From Clostridium sp. K4410.MGS-306 (GTDB lineage Bacteria; Cyanobacteriota; Vampirovibrionia; Gastranaerophilales; Gastranaerophilaceae), in assembly GCA_000980375.1 (NCBI GenBank), contig LARD01000001.1, positions 62,001-126,000 of the forward strand: a stretch of 64,000 bases of DNA, in the 5' to 3' direction. Made by a program: the position numbers and the translations under genes. Positions 51,553 to 60,460 of the stretch are shown here, piece by piece. A model generated the notes under the pieces. It had not been told where the DNA came from. It was given only the letters and a program-made list of their open reading frames with translations, and searched no databases. Position 1 is the first letter of the stretch; each line of letters starts with the position of its first letter.

Positions 51553-52581
51553 ATGTCTAAACTAATACTGTCAGGAATGAGTCTGGAACAGTTAACTGAA
51601 TTTACTGACTCTATTGAAGAATCAAAATACAGGGCAAAACAGCTTCACAATTGGATATATTTGAAATCTGCTTCAACATTTGAACAGATGAGTGATATAT
51701 CCAAAAAAACTCGTGAAAAAATGGCTGAGATTGCGGAAATAACAAACGTAAAGATAAAACACAAGCAGGTAAGCGTTGACGGGACTATAAAATATCTTTT
51801 GGAATATCCCGATGGCAATTGTGTTGAAACAGTCTTAATGCGTTTTGATAACAGAGCAAACCTCACTGCCTGTGTAAGTTCACAAGTAGGCTGTGCATGC
51901 AATTGCAAGTTTTGTGCTACAGCCAAGTTAGGTTTTATAAGAAATCTTACTCCTGTTGAAATAATAGAGCAGGTATTGACAATTCAAAGAGACACAGGGC
52001 TCAAAGTTACCAATATTGTCTTTATGGGACAGGGTGAACCTTTATTAAATCTTGATAATGTACTGAAAGCCATAGATATATTTAACAAAGACTTTGTTAT
52101 AGGGATAAGACGTTTAACTGTTTCAACATGTGGTATTATTCCTCAGATTAATAAGCTTGCCGCGTTGGATTTTCAGCCAACACTTGCTATATCTTTGCAT
52201 GCGCCTAACCATGCACTGCGTAGTGAGCTTATGCCTATAGAAAACAAATATAATCTGGACGAGTTGATGAAAGCGTTAAAGGATTATGTTGGAGAAACAG
52301 GCAGAAGGATAACAATTGAGTATACTTTAATAAAAGGATTTAATGATACAACAGAGTGTGCCAAAGAGCTTGCCAAACTCTTGATTGGCCTTAAAGCTAA
52401 TATAAATCTTATTATTTACAATCCCAATGACAAGGATACATTTGAAAAACCAACAAAAGAATCTATTCAAAAATTTAAATATATACTTGAGCAATCGGGC
52501 AAAAAGGTAACAATAAGGCTTGAACGAGGTTCTGACATAGATGCGGCATGCGGTCAGCTGAGTAATAAAATGAAGGACTAA
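51553..52581 (+). CDS. rlmN: 23S rRNA / tRNA adenine C2 methyltransferase
   Basis: 342 residues. Radical SAM C-A-C-N-C-K-F-C (Cys114, Cys118, Cys121), G-Q-G-E-P-L-L-N, S-L-H-A-P-N-H and the C-terminal E-R-G-S-D-I-D-A-A-C-G-Q with the mechanistic Cys. It adds a methyl group to A2503 of 23S rRNA and A37 of some tRNAs. The stop is 3 bases before the next gene. Confidence 0.96.
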   Translation: MSKLILSGMSLEQLTEFTDSIEESKYRAKQLHNWIYLKSASTFEQMSDISKKTREKMAEIAEITNVKIKHKQVSVDGTIKYLLEYPDGNCVETVLMRFDNRANLTACVSSQVGCACNCKFCATAKLGFIRNLTPVEIIEQVLTIQRDTGLKVTNIVFMGQGEPLLNLDNVLKAIDIFNKDFVIGIRRLTVSTCGIIPQINKLAALDFQPTLAISLHAPNHALRSELMPIENKYNLDELMKALKDYVGETGRRITIEYTLIKGFNDTTECAKELAKLLIGLKANINLIIYNPNDKDTFEKPTKESIQKFKYILEQSGKKVTIRLERGSDIDAACGQLSNKMKD

Positions 52582-52584
52582 AAA

Positions 52585-53676
52585 ATGAAGATATTTCCTG
52601 TTTCTCTTAGTGTTTATAAAAATCAAAAATCAAACAATATAAAAGCAACTTCACCAGTCAATATGCAGCCTAACTTAAATGCGCAAAAAGATACGGTAAG
52701 CTTTAAAGCATTAAAAAATATGGTTCAAATGCAAATTGACGAATTGGATAAAAATATTAAAAACAATATTGAGCCTTTTCTGCAAGACAGCAGAGAGTTA
52801 TATCTTGGTGTAGGAAAAATCGGTCTTGCTGCACAAAATATAAAAGATACGTTTGAAAATGAAGCTAACAATCTTTTTCACAAACAGATGGAGATATTTG
52901 ATATAAAAAATAATCCTTATGTTAAAAAGTATAAAAAATACACGTCTCGAGAAACTGAATTTAAAGATAACATTAAAAAATTTAATCAGCTGTTGAGTGT
53001 TTCTCAGATTCCTATGTATGACAAACCTCATATTAAAAATGCATTTGAACAAGCAAAAAATACTGCATATTTTGAAAGTAATGATGAAATTGAAAAAATA
53101 AAGCAGTTAACAAATTATTTTAACAACTCCTATAAGGAGCTAAATGACAAGATATCCAATGTGACTTTTCAAAAAAACAATCCTGATTTGTTTGAAGAGA
53201 TTTTAAAAACAAAGGATATATTAATGAATGCTCAGTATTTTATGTTTATTACTCCTTATCACGCTGCAGTAAAACTCAAAATGAAAAAAGCTGAAATTGA
53301 AAAAGATATGAACAATCCAAAAAATGGTTTGTTAAAAAATCTCGATGCAGTAGACAGATTGCACTCTGTGTCGGATTCTGTTATTAAATCCACAAAAATA
53401 TATTACAAAAATAAATCATCTATAGAAACATTTGTAAACCAGCACAACGATATTCATGCTGTTTTACCCTCAGAAAACGAGATAAAATCTGCATATAAAA
53501 AACTTTTGGATAAAAGCAATGAGCTTTTAAAAGAACAATTTAGCAATACTGACGAATTCTATCAAAAAGAATATAAAGACAAAAAAGTCACTATAAACCT
53601 TCAAAAAATAGATAAAACACTCAAAATGCAAAAAAAGATAATTAGAGAATTGCAAAAGTTGGTTGAGATGGGTTAG
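52585..53676 (+). CDS. Lys/Asn-rich helical protein with S-F-K-A leader
   Basis: 363 residues. The first 38 are Asn/Lys/Ser-rich and end in V-S-F-K-A (38-42). The rest is a long set of charged helices with no membrane segment and no known domain. It follows rlmN closely with GAAGGA upstream. The leader is shared with the kinase-like, GNAT-like and 919-residue proteins, so it may be delivered to the same place. Function unknown. Confidence 0.65.
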   Translation: MKIFPVSLSVYKNQKSNNIKATSPVNMQPNLNAQKDTVSFKALKNMVQMQIDELDKNIKNNIEPFLQDSRELYLGVGKIGLAAQNIKDTFENEANNLFHKQMEIFDIKNNPYVKKYKKYTSRETEFKDNIKKFNQLLSVSQIPMYDKPHIKNAFEQAKNTAYFESNDEIEKIKQLTNYFNNSYKELNDKISNVTFQKNNPDLFEEILKTKDILMNAQYFMFITPYHAAVKLKMKKAEIEKDMNNPKNGLLKNLDAVDRLHSVSDSVIKSTKIYYKNKSSIETFVNQHNDIHAVLPSENEIKSAYKKLLDKSNELLKEQFSNTDEFYQKEYKDKKVTINLQKIDKTLKMQKKIIRELQKLVEMG

Positions 53677-54421
53677 ACTCTTTTAAATTCCTCAATTTTG
53701 CTATACGTTTTTTTATTCTTTCAGCATGATGCGAGTGTGGTTTTTTATCCAAAAACAACTTGTAGTAATGCATTGCTCTTGATTTGTTAGACATTTTGTC
53801 AAAACATATAGCCAATCCAAGATATGCTTTGCTAAAATTAGGGTTAGCCTTTAATATTTGAGAAAAAACACAACCTGCTGCTTTAAATTCTCCAAGGTTC
53901 ATATAAAGAGCAGAAAGATGATTGTATGCACTAATAAATGACGGGTTATTTTCAATAATAGTATGATAGATAAGAATTGCCATATCGTATTCTTCGATAA
54001 ACTCGTGAGCAACACCAAGCTGAAGTTGTGCATTGATATTTGTTCTATCTAATGAAATTGCATGATGAAAACTTTTTATAGCTTCGCAAAAATGCCCTGT
54101 GATTAAATAACACAGACCCAATTCGTAGTGAATTTCCGGGGTGAAAAATGACAATTTTCTTGCCTTTTCAAGGGCATCTATTGCTTTATCATATTTTTGT
54201 TCGGCTTTGTAGGATATTCCAAGCCCCATATATGTTCTATAGTTTTTACGGTCTATAAGTATAGCGCTAAGATAGTGCTTTATTGACTCTTTAAAATGGT
54301 TTGCAAGTCTTAATGCATCAGCTTTTATAAAAAGTTTATAAGCTGCTGTTGTTGTATAATTTTTAGGTTTTACTACAAAGGAATCCAAGCCCTGAACCAC
54401 ACTTTGATATTTTATCCCCAA
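53642..54421 (-). CDS. TPR-repeat protein
   Basis: 259 residues with about five TPR units, such as F-K-E-S-I-K-H-Y-L-S-A-I, Y-D-K-A-I-D-A-L-E-K-A, F-C-E-A-I-K-S-F-H-H-A-I and Y-D-M-A-I-L-I-Y-H. The start is TTG at 54421; a GTG at 54400 is possible. Ends within the previous gene's 3' end, convergently overlapping by 35 bases. Cytoplasmic scaffold, partner unknown. Confidence 0.82.
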   Translation of the reverse strand: MGIKYQSVVQGLDSFVVKPKNYTTTAAYKLFIKADALRLANHFKESIKHYLSAILIDRKNYRTYMGLGISYKAEQKYDKAIDALEKARKLSFFTPEIHYELGLCYLITGHFCEAIKSFHHAISLDRTNINAQLQLGVAHEFIEEYDMAILIYHTIIENNPSFISAYNHLSALYMNLGEFKAAGCVFSQILKANPNFSKAYLGLAICFDKMSNKSRAMHYYKLFLDKKPHSHHAERIKKRIAKLRNLKESNPSQPTFAIL

Positions 54422-54598
54422 AATCTCTTCCCCGTAAAATCTAGTATTTCCTTAACTATATTTTAGAGATTTTGTTGTTCTTTGTTATTGACCTTGAGGT
54501 TTATTTTTTTAGTCCGGGTGGTTAATATATCGGCATGACTCTCTATTTTTTGTGCAAGAACCTTGTATAATATTGGCATAACAAGTTTTGGGGGATGT

Positions 54599-56566
54599 AT
54601 GTCTGATATTTTAAAGAGCAACTTAAGTTTTATTGAAAAACACAATCCATCACTTTGCAGTAAACTTACTGCTATATCAGAATATAAAACGAATATCGAG
54701 ATAAAGCCTAATCTTGCAGGCGAGTATAATCTTGCAATTAACGGTATGGGGGTCCATTCCTTGACAGGAGCCTTGCAAGAGGCCAAAGATATTTGTGAAA
54801 CTCTTCCAAACAATTCTAACAACTCAATCCATGTTGTATACGGGATTGGTCTTGGATATATAGTTGATGAACTTGTTAACAATGCCAAAGGTAATGTTAT
54901 TGTTTATGAACATGATTTGGATGTATTGCATTTTGTTTTGTCAGCAGTGGATTTTGCACAAAATTTTAATACTCAAAAACTATATATTGCCTCTGACATT
55001 AAAGAATTTGAACAAATACTTTATAAAGTATTTAAGTATAAGTCTAAAGCCACATTATCCTGTCTTGATTATTACAAGGCTCAGGATAAACTAAGATACG
55101 AGGCTTTTCAGGCATGGCTAAAACGTAAGGTTGAGCTGGTGGATCACAACTTCAAGCTGCAAGCTTTAAAAATGTACGGCTTTTTCAAAAATACGCTTAT
55201 TGGCCTTGATAAAAAGTATAAGCTTCCTTTCCTTACAGAAAACAAAGATGCGTTAAAAGGCAAGCCGGCTATTATTGTTTCAGCCGGGCCATCTTTAAAT
55301 AAAAATATAGAAATATTAAAAAAATACAAAGATAATGCAGTGATATTTTGTGTGGGCACTGCTTTACGTACCTTGTACAATAACAATATTACTCCCGACT
55401 TTCTGAATGTAATAGAAACAGAAAACACATCCTTGCATTATAATTTACCTTGTTCAAAGGATATTTCATTTATTGCAGAGCCCTTTACTCAAGCAGCATA
55501 TTTGGATATACCTTTTAAAAAAAGGTTTATCACTCCGTCTTTAGAGACAGACGCATCAAGATGGTTCCTAGAAACTGCCGGTAAAGAATTTATACCTTTT
55601 GAGACTAAGGGCACAGTTGCCTACCATGCGATATACAGTGCATATTATCTTGGCTGCAGCCCTATTATTCTTATAGGGCAGGATCTTGCATATTCTGACG
55701 GTCAATGTTATGCCAAGGGGTCAAAATTTGACGGACTTGAATGCGTTTATGATAACAGTGAACAAAAATATAAAATTAAACCAAGAAACTTTGAAGAATA
55801 CAGAGATTCTTATTATGCTACAGAAGGCTACAGCATAGAAAAGAAAAATGAAATGATTGATATAAAGCTTAAAGAGCTGAATAAAAATATTACCTTTGTT
55901 AAAGGACAAGACAATAATGTTTTGCCTACAGATAACGTTTATGCAATATTTCTTGACTATATTCAAGATTTTGCGGCAAATTACGGACATGAAAGAACTC
56001 TGATCAACTCTTCTCTTGGAGGCGCCCTGATTTCAGGCTTTGACCTTCTTTCACTTGAAGATGCATATGAAAAATATGCTCCCACAAGTATTGATAAGCA
56101 AAATATATCGGGCTTATTGAATGATGAAAGCACATGCGATATAGAAATTGTTCTAAAAAATCTTAAACAGGATTACAAAAAACTTGCGGAAACTAAACCT
56201 CTTTTTGAAGAAGGCTATGAAATAAGCACAAAACTTAAAGAGCTTGTTGATAACGGAAGGGACTATTCTCCAAAATCAGACAGTCCGTTAAATAAACTTG
56301 GAGCTTTGTATTCGATAATAACAAATCGATATATGCTAAAATCAAGAGTTGTAAAAATCCTTCATGCGTATAGTTATTGCAATTTATCCTATTTGATAAG
56401 AGAAAACAACATTATAGATAATACAGAGCAGTTTCACGTTTTTTCTAATGCTTATTATGATTATTTTTACAGAGGATTGTGTAAGACAAATCAAGCAATC
56501 AGGCTGTTACAAGAAGTTATTGACAATTTGGAGAAAATAAATGAAAGCAGTGTTGCAAAGGGTTAA
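54599..56566 (+). CDS. DUF115 (MptE/Maf-like) protein
   Basis: 655 residues. The core has V-V-Y-G-I-G-L-G-Y, P-A-I-I-V-S-A-G-P-S-L-N-K-N-I (about 229-243), G-T-A-L-R-T-L and I-L-I-G-Q-D-L-A-Y-S-D, the DUF115 signature. The family includes archaeal 6-hydroxymethylpterin diphosphokinase and the Maf flagellin glycosyltransferases. The large size is Maf-like, so it may glycosylate surface proteins; no flagellin gene is present here. ATG 54599 has GGGGGA before it. Overlaps dtd by 26 bases. Confidence 0.82.
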   Translation: MSDILKSNLSFIEKHNPSLCSKLTAISEYKTNIEIKPNLAGEYNLAINGMGVHSLTGALQEAKDICETLPNNSNNSIHVVYGIGLGYIVDELVNNAKGNVIVYEHDLDVLHFVLSAVDFAQNFNTQKLYIASDIKEFEQILYKVFKYKSKATLSCLDYYKAQDKLRYEAFQAWLKRKVELVDHNFKLQALKMYGFFKNTLIGLDKKYKLPFLTENKDALKGKPAIIVSAGPSLNKNIEILKKYKDNAVIFCVGTALRTLYNNNITPDFLNVIETENTSLHYNLPCSKDISFIAEPFTQAAYLDIPFKKRFITPSLETDASRWFLETAGKEFIPFETKGTVAYHAIYSAYYLGCSPIILIGQDLAYSDGQCYAKGSKFDGLECVYDNSEQKYKIKPRNFEEYRDSYYATEGYSIEKKNEMIDIKLKELNKNITFVKGQDNNVLPTDNVYAIFLDYIQDFAANYGHERTLINSSLGGALISGFDLLSLEDAYEKYAPTSIDKQNISGLLNDESTCDIEIVLKNLKQDYKKLAETKPLFEEGYEISTKLKELVDNGRDYSPKSDSPLNKLGALYSIITNRYMLKSRVVKILHAYSYCNLSYLIRENNIIDNTEQFHVFSNAYYDYFYRGLCKTNQAIRLLQEVIDNLEKINESSVAKG

Positions 56567-56978
56567 AAAAGCATCTGTCACAATAGATGGGGAAATCTAT
56601 TCTGCTATTAATGCAGGCATGTTGGTGCTTTTTTGTGTAGAAAAAGGTGATACAAAAGACAGTCTTGAATGGATGGTAAATAAAATTCTGTCTTTAAGAT
56701 GTTTTGAAGATGAAGATAATAAAATGAATAAATCTCTGCTGGATATAAACGGAGAAATTCTTGCTGTATCTCAATTTACTCTGGCAGCAGATTGCAAAAA
56801 AGGCACAAGGCCTAGTTTTGATAAAGCAGAGGCGCCTGAAAAAGCAAAAGCCATGTATGAGCAATTTGTCACAAAATTAAAAGAATCAAACCTCTGTGTA
56901 AAAACCGGTGTATTTGCTGCTATGATGGATGTTTCGCTTGTTAATGACGGCCCTGTTACTTTTGTTTTGGAAAAATAA
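56541..56978 (+). CDS. dtd: D-aminoacyl-tRNA deacylase
   Basis: 145 residues. Removes D-amino acids and glycine from tRNA. M-K-A-V-L-Q-R-V-K-K-A-S-V, the S-Q-F-T-L motif, and V-N-D-G-P-V-T-F (Gly-cis-Pro) are present, as in all DTDs. It overlaps the end of the DUF115 gene by 26 bases, so it is translationally coupled. Confidence 0.96.
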   Translation: MKAVLQRVKKASVTIDGEIYSAINAGMLVLFCVEKGDTKDSLEWMVNKILSLRCFEDEDNKMNKSLLDINGEILAVSQFTLAADCKKGTRPSFDKAEAPEKAKAMYEQFVTKLKESNLCVKTGVFAAMMDVSLVNDGPVTFVLEK

Positions 56979-57093
56979 AGGTTATAATTTGTAAAAAAGC
57001 TTGCCATATATTATGTTTGCATTTAAAATAATATCAGATATTAGAATGTTAATTATTAAGATGTCGAGGAGCTAATATTTAAATAGCCTTTCG

Positions 57094-57110
57094 CCTTTTA
57101 CTTCAAAAGG
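57094..57110 (+). promoter_or_regulatory. Hairpin that hides the ribosome site of the zinc-ribbon gene
   Basis: CCTTTT (57094-57099), loop ACTTC, AAAAGG (57105-57110). The right arm is the Shine-Dalgarno, 10 bases before the ATG at 57121. The stem is short and weak, so it might open with temperature or protein binding. Inference only. Confidence 0.45.
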
Positions 57111-57120
57111 GTAGTAAAAA

Positions 57121-58272
57121 ATGTATGTAAATAAGTGTACCAAATGTGGAGCGGAATTCGAGACTAAGAACCCCAAAAGGGTAATTTGTCCTAATTGCTT
57201 ATACCCCGATAAAAAACCAGGTTCAGAAACAGGTTCTGAGACCGGTGAAAATAGCCAGAACCAATCTCAAAACAACAGCTCTTATGAAAGACCTGCTTCT
57301 TATAGTGCCGGCGGCTATTCAACAGATTCTTATCCAAGAAGGGATGACAGACCCTATCAACAACAGGATCGTCCAAGATATGACGGCCAAAGAAGCTATA
57401 ATCAAGGCGGTTACCAAAGACCGCAGCAGGGTGGATACAACCGTCCTCAAGGCGGGTATCAAAGACCTCAAGGTGGTTATAATAACGATAGAGGCTATGA
57501 TAGACCAAGAGCTCCAAGACCGTATGACAGAAATGACGGTCAAAGAAGCTATAATCAAGGCGGGTATCAAAGACCGCAGCAGGGTGGATATAGCCGTTCT
57601 CAAGGCGGATATCAAAGACCTCAACAAGGTGGTTATAACAGACCTCAGGGCGGATTTAATCGTCCACAAGGAAACAGACGCCCGATGGGCGGAGGACGTC
57701 CTCAAAGACCTCCAAAACAGCTTTTGGTTAACAAGGAGCAATTGGCACAGATTGAAGAACTTTACAAAAAGATGCTGCCGCTTCCTAACCCCGATGCACA
57801 TGAGGTTATTGGAGAACAAATAGGTCTTGAAGCAAGAAAAGTATTCTTTGGTATTAATCTTGTAAGACAAAAAATGATGCTGCCAAAGCTTGCCTTCCCG
57901 AAAAGAAAACTGGCAGTGTCTCCGGATCAGCTTACTGCAATAAAAATGCTTTATGAGCCTTTATTGCCGCTGCCTCCGATAGGTTGTCACAAAATTATCT
58001 CTGCTCAATTAAAAATTGATGAGTGGCGTGTTCACGTTGGTATAGGGCTGATAAGAAAACAGCTCGGACTTGACAGGTGGAACCCGGAAAGAGAAGACGC
58101 TCCTGCCGAGTTTAAACAACAGGCTCAAAAAGAAGCTAGTGAAGCAGTAAAAACTGAAGAAAAAGCTGTTGAACAAGAAGCTCCTGCCGAAGAGAAACCT
58201 AAAAAACGCGGCAGAAAAAAAGCAGAACCCGCTCCGGAAGAAACAGCAGAGCCCGTTAAGGAAGATGAGTAA
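57121..58272 (+). CDS. Zinc-ribbon protein with G-Y-x-R-P-Q repeats and a duplicated domain
   Basis: 383 residues. A CxxC...CxxC zinc ribbon is at 5-25 (C-T-K-C and C-P-N-C). Residues 30-195 are low complexity, mostly repeated G-G-Y-Q-R-P-Q and G-Y-N-R-P-Q, like RGG or prion-like domains. Two copies of a ~55-residue domain follow (about 200-252 and 264-318), each with Q-L-x2-I-x2-L-Y-x3-L-P-L-P and H-x2-I-x2-Q. The tail has K-K-R-G-R-K-K, AT-hook-like. Probably binds RNA or DNA; next to rimM-trmD, an RNA role is plausible. Not a recognised family. Confidence 0.7.
   Translation: MYVNKCTKCGAEFETKNPKRVICPNCLYPDKKPGSETGSETGENSQNQSQNNSSYERPASYSAGGYSTDSYPRRDDRPYQQQDRPRYDGQRSYNQGGYQRPQQGGYNRPQGGYQRPQGGYNNDRGYDRPRAPRPYDRNDGQRSYNQGGYQRPQQGGYSRSQGGYQRPQQGGYNRPQGGFNRPQGNRRPMGGGRPQRPPKQLLVNKEQLAQIEELYKKMLPLPNPDAHEVIGEQIGLEARKVFFGINLVRQKMMLPKLAFPKRKLAVSPDQLTAIKMLYEPLLPLPPIGCHKIISAQLKIDEWRVHVGIGLIRKQLGLDRWNPEREDAPAEFKQQAQKEASEAVKTEEKAVEQEAPAEEKPKKRGRKKAEPAPEETAEPVKEDE
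57382..57650 (+). repeat. 153-base in-frame direct duplication in the GYRPQ region
   Basis: Bases from 57382 recur from 57535 with few changes over about 90-100 bases (both begin GACGG-C/T-CAAAGAAGC). The 153-base step is 51 codons, so the protein gained length without frameshift. Confidence 0.75.
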
Positions 58273-58804
58273 TTTAGTTTCAATAGGCAAAATATTAAAT
58301 TTTCATGGCATTAAAGGCGAAGTCAAAATGGGCTTCTCGGCCGGTAAAGAAGATTTAATCAAAAAGCTTAAACAAGTTTATATTTTTCAAAATAATATAA
58401 AGCTTACTTATGATGTTTCATCTGTGAGGTTTCATAAAAACTTTGCAATTATCAAATTCAAGCAGATAAACTCGGTAAATGAAGTCATGGAAATAAAAGG
58501 ACTTCTTGTTCATATTACCGAAGACATGCTCAAATCAAAACTGGAAAAAGATGAATTTTTGATAAAAGACCTTGTTGGTCTTGCGGCTTTTGATACTGAT
58601 GGCAACAAACTTGGTGTGGTAGCTGATATTGGTGAAAACAAGGCTTCAAACCTTATTGAGATACAAAAAGCTAACGGGTTAAAATTTATGGTTCCGTTCG
58701 TAAAAGAATGGGTGCCTGTTGTTGATTTAGATAATCAAAAAATTGTTATCAATATGATTGAGGGAATCGATACAGATTCAACTAAACAGGATATTAAAGA
58801 ATGA
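58265..58804 (+). CDS. rimM: Ribosome maturation factor RimM
   Basis: 179 residues. Assists 16S rRNA processing and 30S assembly. N-terminal V-S-I-G-K-I-L-N-F-H-G-I-K-G-E-V-K is the RimM signature and the C-terminal PRC barrel follows (L-I-K-D-L-V-G-L, V-P-F-V-K-E-W-V-P-V-V-D). ATG 58265 overlaps the previous stop (ATGAGTAA), so it is coupled. It overlaps trmD by 4 bases. Confidence 0.95.
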   Translation: MSNLVSIGKILNFHGIKGEVKMGFSAGKEDLIKKLKQVYIFQNNIKLTYDVSSVRFHKNFAIIKFKQINSVNEVMEIKGLLVHITEDMLKSKLEKDEFLIKDLVGLAAFDTDGNKLGVVADIGENKASNLIEIQKANGLKFMVPFVKEWVPVVDLDNQKIVINMIEGIDTDSTKQDIKE

Positions 58805-59544
58805 AGTTTGATGTTATGACACTGTTTCCTGATATGATAAATCAGGCTTGTTCTCACAGTATTGTTGCACGCGGCATTGATAGCGGCATAATTAACGTTA
58901 ATGCAATAAATCCGCGTGACTATTCTAAGGATAAACACAAAAAAGTGGATGACACTCCGTTTGGAGGCGGGGCTGGTATGGTTTTGATGTGTCAGCCATA
59001 TTTTGATTGTTTTGATTCAATCCAAAAATCAGAAGATACAGAGGTTATTATACTTTCTCCTCAAGGAGAGGTTTTTAATCAACAAATGTCATGCGAGCTT
59101 GCCCAAAAATCTCATATTATACTTATTTGCGGTCATTATGAGGGTTTTGACGAGAGAATTAAGCAATATACAAAAGCGAGAGAGGTTTCTATTGGTGATT
59201 ATGTACTCACCGGCGGTGAGCTGCCTGCTATGTGTATTATAGATTCTGTTTCACGAAATATTGAGGGCTTTTTAGGAAAAATTGATTCCGCTCATTACGA
59301 TTCCTTTTCAGACGGGCTTTTGGAGCATCCTCAATATACAAAACCGCGTGAATATAACGGTTTATGTGTACCCGAGGTACTGCTTGGCGGAAACCATGCA
59401 CAAATAAATAGATGGCGCAGAAAGCAGCAACTCATAATTACATATAAGAAAAGACGTGATTTATTTGATAATTTTAGAAAAAATTGCAATAATAAAGAGG
59501 ATATAAAACTTTTGAATGAGGTTTTATCAGAATTAAAAGTGTAA
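58801..59544 (+). CDS. trmD: tRNA (guanine-N1)-methyltransferase
   Basis: 247 residues, a SPOUT enzyme making m1G37. F-D-V-M-T-L-F-P-D-M, P-F-G-G-G-A-G-M-V, I-C-G-H-Y-E-G-F-D-E-R and I-G-D-Y-V-L-T-G-G-E-L-P-A are the family motifs. The rimM-trmD order is standard in bacteria. Ribosomal protein genes rpsP and rplS that often flank it are absent. Confidence 0.98.
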   Translation: MKFDVMTLFPDMINQACSHSIVARGIDSGIINVNAINPRDYSKDKHKKVDDTPFGGGAGMVLMCQPYFDCFDSIQKSEDTEVIILSPQGEVFNQQMSCELAQKSHIILICGHYEGFDERIKQYTKAREVSIGDYVLTGGELPAMCIIDSVSRNIEGFLGKIDSAHYDSFSDGLLEHPQYTKPREYNGLCVPEVLLGGNHAQINRWRRKQQLIITYKKRRDLFDNFRKNCNNKEDIKLLNEVLSELKV

Positions 59545-59578
59545 AATTTATTAGATACATAATTTAGGTTCAGGGCTT

Positions 59579-60460
59579 ATGGAAATAAATAATGAGCAAC
59601 TAAAAAAGTTATTTGATTTATCAGGATTGGATGCGGATGTTTTGTCTGCTACTACTGATGATATAAACAAGGCGCTTATTTTAATAGAACGCAAATTTTT
59701 GTCATTACTGTCTAACGAAGCCATGACAGTACCTGCAGAGTTCAATATATTAATTGTAGATGACCTCGAGCTTTCTATTTATCAGTTTAACCAGCTTTTG
59801 AAAAAGGTCGGTATTGTCCCAACTGTTGCTCGCAACAAAGTGGAAGCATTAGCTGAGCTCAAAAAGAAAAAGTTTGATTATATTGTTGTAGACTTGTTCT
59901 TGCCTGATGCACAAGACGGTATTGAGCTCATTGAAGAGTGTATTAAACTCAGAGATGCAAAAAGAACAAACAAAATAATTGTAATGTCCGGTACTGATGA
60001 TAAAGACTTGATTGAAAAATGCTACAAACTCGGCATTGATGAGTTTGTGCCTAAAAGCAGCAATTGGCATGACCAAATACTGAAATTTATAACAAGCTCT
60101 TTGACTTCAAAACAGCATGAAGATTTCTTTAAATACTCAATCAATGACAATATCTGCTGCTATACAATAAATAAATTCAACAGCCAGAGACATATAGATT
60201 TGATCGTTAAAGATGTTACAACAAGTCTTTATACAGGTTTTTCAAATATTATTTTTAATATGGAAAATGTTAAAATCTTTGATGATGAGTACACAAGTGT
60301 TTTCACAAATTTATACAAAATGTGCAATGATAAAGGCGGAAAATTTATGCTTGTTAAAATTTCAGATTCTGTAAAATCAGCACTCGCTGACGCTTTTCTT
60401 GATACTTTAATCCCTACTTATACAAGCGTTGATTTGGCAGTTAGTAAGATTTCTTCTTAA
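59579..60460 (+). CDS. Receiver-STAS-like signalling protein
   Basis: 293 residues. A receiver domain (about 57-175) has I-L-I-V-D-D-L-E-L, phospho-acceptor in Y-I-V-V-D-L-F-L-P-D, V-M-S-G-T-D and K of V-P-K-S-S. The last ~100 residues (N-I-I-F-N-M-E-N-V-K-I-F-D-D-E-Y-T-S-V ... G-G-K-F-M-L-V-K) look like a STAS domain, as in anti-sigma factor antagonists. It would link phosphorylation to a partner-switch. No DNA-binding part. Kinase unknown. Confidence 0.75.
   Translation: MEINNEQLKKLFDLSGLDADVLSATTDDINKALILIERKFLSLLSNEAMTVPAEFNILIVDDLELSIYQFNQLLKKVGIVPTVARNKVEALAELKKKKFDYIVVDLFLPDAQDGIELIEECIKLRDAKRTNKIIVMSGTDDKDLIEKCYKLGIDEFVPKSSNWHDQILKFITSSLTSKQHEDFFKYSINDNICCYTINKFNSQRHIDLIVKDVTTSLYTGFSNIIFNMENVKIFDDEYTSVFTNLYKMCNDKGGKFMLVKISDSVKSALADAFLDTLIPTYTSVDLAVSKISS

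Noticed and set aside
57245..57823. Second plus-strand frame within the zinc-ribbon gene
   Set aside because: Shadow of the same repeats; the real frame has a zinc ribbon, a duplicated domain and a good start.
57319..57870. Long antisense open frame over the GYRPQ repeats
   Set aside because: It is a by-product of the repetitive codons of the real gene; it has no ribosome site and a low-complexity translation.
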